Assembly: GCA_964565775.1 (NCBI GenBank)
Contig: CAZMGB010000014.1
Location: forward strand, 32,139-96,138
DNA: 64,000 bases
Reading direction: 5' to 3'
Origin: CAZMGB01 sp964565775
Lineage (GTDB): Bacteria > Chloroflexota > Dehalococcoidia > DSTF01 > JALHUB01
How positions within the stretch are numbered: the stretch's first letter is position 1; every line of letters begins with the position of its first letter. Made by a program: the position numbers and the translations under genes. The notes under the pieces were generated by a model. The model was not told where the DNA came from. It did not search any database and was given only the letters and a program-made list of their open reading frames with translations. Below are positions 59,811-64,000 of the stretch, in pieces.

Positions 59811-60957
59811 GTCTCGCCTCCCGAATTGCGTCCATGATTGGTTCCGGCGGCATCATTCTGCCGCCCGCGTGGTTGGCGCGCATCACCGGCTTGGAGGTGA
59901 AGCGCTCCACCTGCGTGACCATCTGCCCCAGGTTCACCTCGGCCACGACGAACGCCTTTACCCGCTTGTCGAGGGCGCGGATCTGCTTCTCGGCGAATGG
60001 CCACAGGGTAATGAGTCTCAACAGCCCTGCCTTGATCCCGTCGCCCCGAGCTGCCGCCACAGCGTGTCGGGCCGTGCGGGCGGTCGAGCCGAAAGAGACG
60101 ACGGCGATGTCCGCATCCTCCAGCTGCCACTCCTCCACTTCGATGATCTCGTCGGCGTGGATCTTGATCTTGTCGCAGATGCGGCGCACCAGCTTGTCGT
60201 GGGGGCCGGGGAAGGTGTCGGGGTAGCCGCGCTCGTTGTGGGTGAGGCCGGTGATGTGCATGCGGTATCCTTCGCCGGCGAAGGGCATGGCGGGGATGAG
60301 GGACTCATCGGTCTCATAGATAAGCTTGTGTTCCCCGGGTGCAGGGCGCTTCCGCCCTACGTACGGGATCTCGGATGCCTCAGGAATGACCACGCGCTCG
60401 CTCATGTGTCCCACGATCTCGTCGGCCATGACGAAGGTGGGCACGCGATAGCGGTCGGCGGAGTTGAACGCCTTGATGGTGAAGTCGAAACATTCCTGTA
60501 CGGAGCAAGGCGCGTAGGCGATGGGCTCGTAGTCGCCGTGGGAGCCCCACTTCACCTGCATGACGTCGGCCTGGCTCGTCAGGGTGGGGAGGCCGGTGGA
60601 TGGGCCGCCCCGCTGGACGTTGACGAGGACGCAGGGAGTATCGGTGATCATGCCGAGGCCGATGTTCTCCATCATCAAGGAAAAGCCGGGCCCGGACGTG
60701 GCTGTCATAGAGCGGACGCCCGCCCAGGAGGCGCCGAGGATGGCGCACATGCTGGCGAGCTCATCCTCCATCTGCACATAGTGGGCGCCCACCTGGGGCA
60801 TGCGTCGGGAGAGCCGCTCGGCGCACTCCGTTGATGGAGTGATGGGGTAGCCGGCGAAGAACATCAGGCCAGCCGCCAGAGCACCCTCGGCCACGGCGTG
60901 GTCTCCGTTCATGAAGTGCTGGCCGGTGAGCACGCGCTGGTTCGTGGGCGAGGTCAC
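59800..60957 (-). CDS. korA: 2-oxoacid:ferredoxin oxidoreductase alpha subunit
   Basis: 385 residues from GTG 60957. NGDHAVAEGALAAGLMFFAG, YPITPSTECAERLSRRMPQV, ATSGPGFSLMMENIG and VNVQRGGPSTGLPT are the conserved alpha-subunit stretches that bind the oxoacid and CoA. The close match to KorA (2-oxoglutarate) and VorB-type chains does not settle the substrate. Overlaps korD by 4 bp. Confidence 0.94.
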   Translation of the reverse strand: MTSPTNQRVLTGQHFMNGDHAVAEGALAAGLMFFAGYPITPSTECAERLSRRMPQVGAHYVQMEDELASMCAILGASWAGVRSMTATSGPGFSLMMENIGLGMITDTPCVLVNVQRGGPSTGLPTLTSQADVMQVKWGSHGDYEPIAYAPCSVQECFDFTIKAFNSADRYRVPTFVMADEIVGHMSERVVIPEASEIPYVGRKRPAPGEHKLIYETDESLIPAMPFAGEGYRMHITGLTHNERGYPDTFPGPHDKLVRRICDKIKIHADEIIEVEEWQLEDADIAVVSFGSTARTARHAVAAARGDGIKAGLLRLITLWPFAEKQIRALDKRVKAFVVAEVNLGQMVTQVERFTSKPVMRANHAGGRMMPPEPIMDAIREARHAI

Positions 60958-61241
60958 GGCGACACCTCCTCCGGCACGATCTCTTCAGTGTAGATGGAGA
61001 ACTCAGGGCAGATGAGCCGGCAAAAGCCGCAGTTGACGCAGGAGTCCTCCTTGCCCTCAGCCACGACGGGGTAGTGATAGCCCTTTGCGTTGAGGTTGGG
61101 CGATTCTACCAGCACCTCTTCGGGACAGAACTCGATGCAGAAATTGCAGCCTTTGCAACGTTCGGGGATAGTGTAGACCTGACCGCGGGGAACAACGACT
61201 CTGTCAAGGTCCAGGGGCTGGCGCGCAAGAATTGATACCAT
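60954..61241 (-). CDS. korD: 2-oxoacid:ferredoxin oxidoreductase delta subunit (2[4Fe-4S] ferredoxin)
   Basis: 95 residues. CKGCNFCIEFCPEEVL and CVNCGFCRLICPEF are two complete CxxCxxCxxxCP motifs. ATG 61241 has GGAGG eight bases upstream. First structural gene of the kor-hdr-etf operon, 81 bp after the Rrf2 gene. Confidence 0.94.
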   Translation of the reverse strand: MVSILARQPLDLDRVVVPRGQVYTIPERCKGCNFCIEFCPEEVLVESPNLNAKGYHYPVVAEGKEDSCVNCGFCRLICPEFSIYTEEIVPEEVSP

Positions 61242-61322
61242 GATCACCGCCTCCAGCGCCCAGCGCGGCGCTGGCGCCCCCGGCGGCGGTTCGTCCCCTC
61301 GAGGCGAGGGGTGAGCGCTCCG

Positions 61323-61772
61323 CTACCGGGGCTGAGAGATGGCCCGTTCCCATCGGCTGCGGACGCGGGCCGCTTTACGTCCGCTGCCACACAGGTCGGC
61401 GACGGTTGTCGAGCCCATCACGGTCACCGCGTGGCGGAGAATGCCCTGGCCGACGCGATAGGCGGGGCAGAACCGCTCGCGTCCGCACTCTTCGGGGGCC
61501 AGGAGGCAACTGTCTAACCGGATGGGGCCATCGACGGCCTCGATTATCTCCAGCATGGTTATGTCCTGCGGCGGCTGGGCCAGGGAGAGGCCGCCCTGGC
61601 GCCCACGCAGGCTTCGGACGACGCCCGCGCGGCCGAGGAGCTGCGATATTCTCCCCACGTAGGAGGGAGAGACTCCCTGGCGCTGGGCGATCTGGCGGAT
61701 GCGGGCGTCCTCGTTAAGGGCCAGGTCGAGGACCACCCGCACCGCGTAGTCGGCCTGACGACTGGGTTGCAT
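61323..61772 (-). CDS. Rrf2-family transcription regulator
   Basis: 149 residues. Winged helix RQADYAVRVVLDLALNEDAR, VSPSYVGRISQLLGRAGVVR and GRQGGLSLAQPPQDITMLEI; three Cys, CLLAPEECGRERFC, lie where IscR/RsrR/NsrR bind Fe-S. Directly upstream of korD on the same strand, it is the natural candidate to control the redox operon and itself in response to Fe-S or redox state. Confidence 0.9.
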   Translation of the reverse strand: MQPSRQADYAVRVVLDLALNEDARIRQIAQRQGVSPSYVGRISQLLGRAGVVRSLRGRQGGLSLAQPPQDITMLEIIEAVDGPIRLDSCLLAPEECGRERFCPAYRVGQGILRHAVTVMGSTTVADLCGSGRKAARVRSRWERAISQPR

Positions 61773-61813
61773 CTTCGTCCGAACAAATAAACAAAAGCTT
61801 GGGACATTTAGAG

Positions 61814-61868
61814 CTTATGTGATTGCCAGAGTTTGTGTCAACAGGTACTTAGGACTAATTTGGAGTCC
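61814..61868 (-). promoter_or_regulatory. Promoter and inverted-repeat operator of the rrf2 gene
   Basis: On the minus strand TTGACA (61836-61841), 16 bp, CATAAG (61814-61819); start about 61807. Ten bases upstream of the -35 is GGACT-N7-AGTCC (61852-61868). Tandem CCAAAAGGA units (61889-61906) lie further upstream. Rrf2 proteins bind dyads of about this size; an upstream position would suit activation. Confidence 0.55.
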
Positions 61869-62007
61869 ATTTGGCGGTGAGCCAAGGGCCAAAAGGACCA
61901 AAAGGACCGATATGCCGTGCGCCAAAAGTCATGAAACTGCTCAGCCGGACGGTCGACGTTGGGGGTGAGCGATCCCTCCCATTGCCGTCTGGCGCCGCCC
62001 CTCGGAG

Positions 62008-63135
62008 CTAGGTCTGGAAGGACATGACGCAGACGCCTCCGAGACCAGCGTTGTGGACGAGCCCGACCTTCGCGTTCGCCACCTGTCGCGGCCCGGCCTG
62101 GCCCCGAAGCTGGCGCGTGATCTCGGTGATCATGGCGCCTCCGGTGGCACCGATGGGGTGGCCCCGGCTGAGGAGGCCACCGTCCGTGTTGACGGGCTTA
62201 CTGCCTTTGATCTCCGTGTTGCCTTCCCAGACGAAGGGACCGCCCTCGCCTGTCCTGCAAAAGCCGAGGTTCTCGACGCTGAACACCTCGCCCGGTGAGA
62301 AGGCGTCGTGGACCTGTGCGACGTCCACGTCTTCCGGGCCGATGCCGGCTCTCCCGTAGACCTTCTGGGCCAGCAGGGCGGTGGGTCCCTCGGAAAGCTC
62401 CGCCTCGTCGCGAGAATACATGGGCGTTCCCCCGGCCCAGGCGGTCATGAAGACCGGGCGGTTCGTCCGCTCGCGGGCCTTCTTTTCGGAGCAGAGCACC
62501 ACGGCCGTGGCGCCGTCGGTCGTCGGGCAGCACTGGTAGAGGGTGATGGGGTCAGCGATCAACCTGGAGTTCATGATCTCCTCCAGGGTCATCTCCTGCC
62601 GGTACTGGGCGTAGGGGTTGAGGACGCCGTTCCTGTGCGCCTTTACGGAGACCTGGGCGAAGTGCTCCGGCTTGGTGCCGTAGAGGTGCATGTGCCTCTG
62701 GGCCATCATGGCGTAGGCGCCGGGCATGATGAACATGCCCATGAGGGTGGTGTAGCCGATCTCGCCGGTGCCGGCGCCGGCGAGCATGCCCCGCCCCATC
62801 TTCTCGACGCCGATGATGAGGCAGGTATCATACATGCCGGCGGTGATGGCGTCAGCGGCCAGCATGGCGGCCCGCGACGCGCTGGCGCAGGCGAGCTCGG
62901 TGTTGGTGACGGGGATGCCCGTCATGCCAAGCTCGCTGAAGACGCGCGTGCCCACGCCCACGCCCGGGGCGACGCGGCCGCAGTAGCCCGCCTCCACATC
63001 CTTATACTCGATGCCGGCGTCGCGGAGGGCCTCCAGGGCCGCCTCGCGGCCCAGGTCCTCCAGCGACTTCTCCGGAAAGCGCCCGAAAGGATGGAGGCCC
63101 ACCCCCAGGACGACAACCTTTTCTCTCTCGCTCAT
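62008..63135 (-). CDS. SCP2-type thiolase / acetyl-CoA acetyltransferase-like
   Basis: 375 residues. NTELACASASRAAMLAADAI holds the nucleophilic Cys; VAQVHDAFSPGEVFSVENLG, LLSRGHPIGATGG and a late HNAGLGGVCVMSF are typical of the lipid-transfer/SCP2 thiolase group. These often work with a DUF35 zinc-ribbon partner, present 53 bp upstream. Could thiolyse or form 3-oxoacyl-CoA, or like acetoacetyl-CoA thiolase/HMG pairs in archaea. Confidence 0.9.
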   Translation of the reverse strand: MSEREKVVVLGVGLHPFGRFPEKSLEDLGREAALEALRDAGIEYKDVEAGYCGRVAPGVGVGTRVFSELGMTGIPVTNTELACASASRAAMLAADAITAGMYDTCLIIGVEKMGRGMLAGAGTGEIGYTTLMGMFIMPGAYAMMAQRHMHLYGTKPEHFAQVSVKAHRNGVLNPYAQYRQEMTLEEIMNSRLIADPITLYQCCPTTDGATAVVLCSEKKARERTNRPVFMTAWAGGTPMYSRDEAELSEGPTALLAQKVYGRAGIGPEDVDVAQVHDAFSPGEVFSVENLGFCRTGEGGPFVWEGNTEIKGSKPVNTDGGLLSRGHPIGATGGAMITEITRQLRGQAGPRQVANAKVGLVHNAGLGGVCVMSFQT

Positions 63136-63188
63136 CGCTTCCTCCGCTCTCTAGGCGTTGGCTCCACTGATGTGTTCTCTGGCGGTCC

Positions 63189-63653
63189 TCAGGCGGACGT
63201 GGGCCTGAACTTGAAGGCGACGACGTCGTTGCCGTCACTGTCCTCCTTCACCTTCTCGAGGACCAGCTCCACGTCCATACCGACATGGACTGACTCCGGG
63301 TCGCAGCCGGTCAGCACGGTCCCTATCATCACCTTCTCCGGGAGCTGGACCTGGGCGATGGCGTAGGGCGCCTCGATGAGCGAGCCCGGCGGCGTCTGGC
63401 GGGCGATCGTGTACGTCCAGACCTTTCCTCGGGTGCTGAGCTCTGCCCTGTCGAGGCCCTGGTGGCTACAGTTCAGGCAGATCTCGCGCCTGGGGAAGAA
63501 GTAGCTATCGCAGTCGGGGCAGCGGCTGCCGATGAGTGCCGCCTTCTCGCCGGGGCGTTCCGGCAGGCGAAAGATGCCCGGCCGCAGCGGCACCATGGGC
63601 CGCATCGACCGGGGCTCGGGGCTCGCGGCGGTCTCTTTCGTTTCGGGAGCCAA
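63189..63653 (-). CDS. DUF35 OB-fold/zinc-ribbon protein, acyl-CoA partner
   Basis: 154 residues. A disordered start, then CPDCDSYFFPRREICLNC as a four-Cys zinc ribbon, then an OB-fold with GKVWTYTIARQTPPG, APYAIAQVQLPEKVMIGTVL. DUF35 proteins form stable complexes with SCP2-type thiolases and shuttle acyl-CoA intermediates. ATG 63653; the pair is one operon. Confidence 0.88.
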   Translation of the reverse strand: MAPETKETAASPEPRSMRPMVPLRPGIFRLPERPGEKAALIGSRCPDCDSYFFPRREICLNCSHQGLDRAELSTRGKVWTYTIARQTPPGSLIEAPYAIAQVQLPEKVMIGTVLTGCDPESVHVGMDVELVLEKVKEDSDGNDVVAFKFRPTSA

Positions 63654-64000
63654 GTCACTCTCCTCTCGTCACATGACGCTCTTCGAGGGCTCGCGCAGAC
63701 CTGGCGATTCCGCCTCGACCGCACCCGTACTGTCCCCGACCGTCAACGGCTCGACCCGGTGGAAGATCGGGGGACGTGAGCGGAGCGTGCGCCTGAGGAA
63801 TCGAGCCTGCGACGACCATTGTAGCGCAGGCGTCAAGGACGCTCCAGCAGCGTAAGGCCACCGCGGGTCCGTGACCGGCATGTCGTTGAAGTGTGCCGCC
63901 GCTTGAAATACCTTAAGCTGCCCTCAGGGGGGAGGTACTCCCCTGAGGGGGAGCGGACGGCTGAGGCCCGCTATTGTAGTGGCCCGCCAGCGTTGGCCAG
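63654..64000. other. Non-coding end of the window with one hairpin
   Basis: 347 bases without a convincing gene. CCCTCAGGGG (63921-63930) and CCCCTGAGGG (63940-63949) form a perfect 10-bp stem with loop GGAGGTACT, perhaps a terminator of a gene beyond the window. I see nothing else. Confidence 0.6.

Noticed and set aside
63655..63881. Short minus-strand ORFs at the right end
   Set aside because: No ribosome site, unusual composition, and three overlapping frames are equally open.

Overview
The window is high-GC bacterial DNA from a draft scaffold (a 100-N gap sits at 22449-22548). The content suggests an anaerobic or facultative member of Chloroflexota, most likely a Dehalococcoidia-type lineage. 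Pointers are a secreted protein with a GCNNVAL-type domain and FxLYD repeats, a small HW..C..C zinc protein, and Kor/Hdr/Etf redox genes beside thiolases. The taxonomic call is inference; no rRNA is present.

Layout. 1-11.6 kb: end of comM, a lone nuclease-like protein, a secreted FxLYD protein, an MFS carrier, a CBS protein with an ArsB/NhaD permease, tRNA-Arg, a PAP2 phosphatase, three hydrolases and a cyclophilin. 11.6-18.3 kb: agmatinase, thiolase, tRNA-Pro, a CoA-transferase/GNAT fusion, a MenB-like hydratase and pyrD. 18.4-22.1 kb: a small zinc protein, Mrp, a beta-class DNA methyltransferase and a frameshifted PycTM-like membrane protein. 22.0-34.4 kb: a pyrimidine operon (pyrR-pyrB-pyrC-carA ... 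carB-pyrK) led by a PyrR-binding RNA. Between carA and carB it is interrupted by an accessory island (hicAB, GNAT, TIR-like effector, HEPN/MNT). 34.8-40.9 kb: MMPL exporter, DsrE protein, and a cobalt/nickel CbiMNQO transporter with a Fur-family regulator. 41-50.8 kb: an HprK/PEPCK-like P-loop protein and two tandem peptide ABC systems without ATPases. 51.5-61.8 kb: one long operon, rrf2-korDABC-hdrA-hdrD-like-etfA-etfB-zinc finger. 62-63.7 kb: an SCP2-type thiolase and its DUF35 partner.

The strongest observation is in the redox operon. The large HdrA-like gene is broken by a single in-frame TGA exactly where the family has a conserved Cys (DCSI-TGA-IEMPK). A hairpin with an AGGUC loop follows 15 nt later, as expected for a bacterial SECIS. 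I read it as one 1126-residue selenoprotein. Its neighbours encode a 2-oxoacid:ferredoxin oxidoreductase, a CCG-type Fe-S protein and EtfAB. Together they look like an electron-bifurcating or -confurcating system joining ferredoxin and acyl-CoA-level electrons, under an Rrf2 regulator.

Other unusual points: the 3' end of pyrK occurs three times, two of the copies truncated exactly at copies of a 67-bp double-hairpin element; the HEPN/MNT pair is flanked by 77-bp direct repeats made from the 5' end of a neighbouring gene; and several promoters place the predicted start of transcription at or within a few bases of the start codon.
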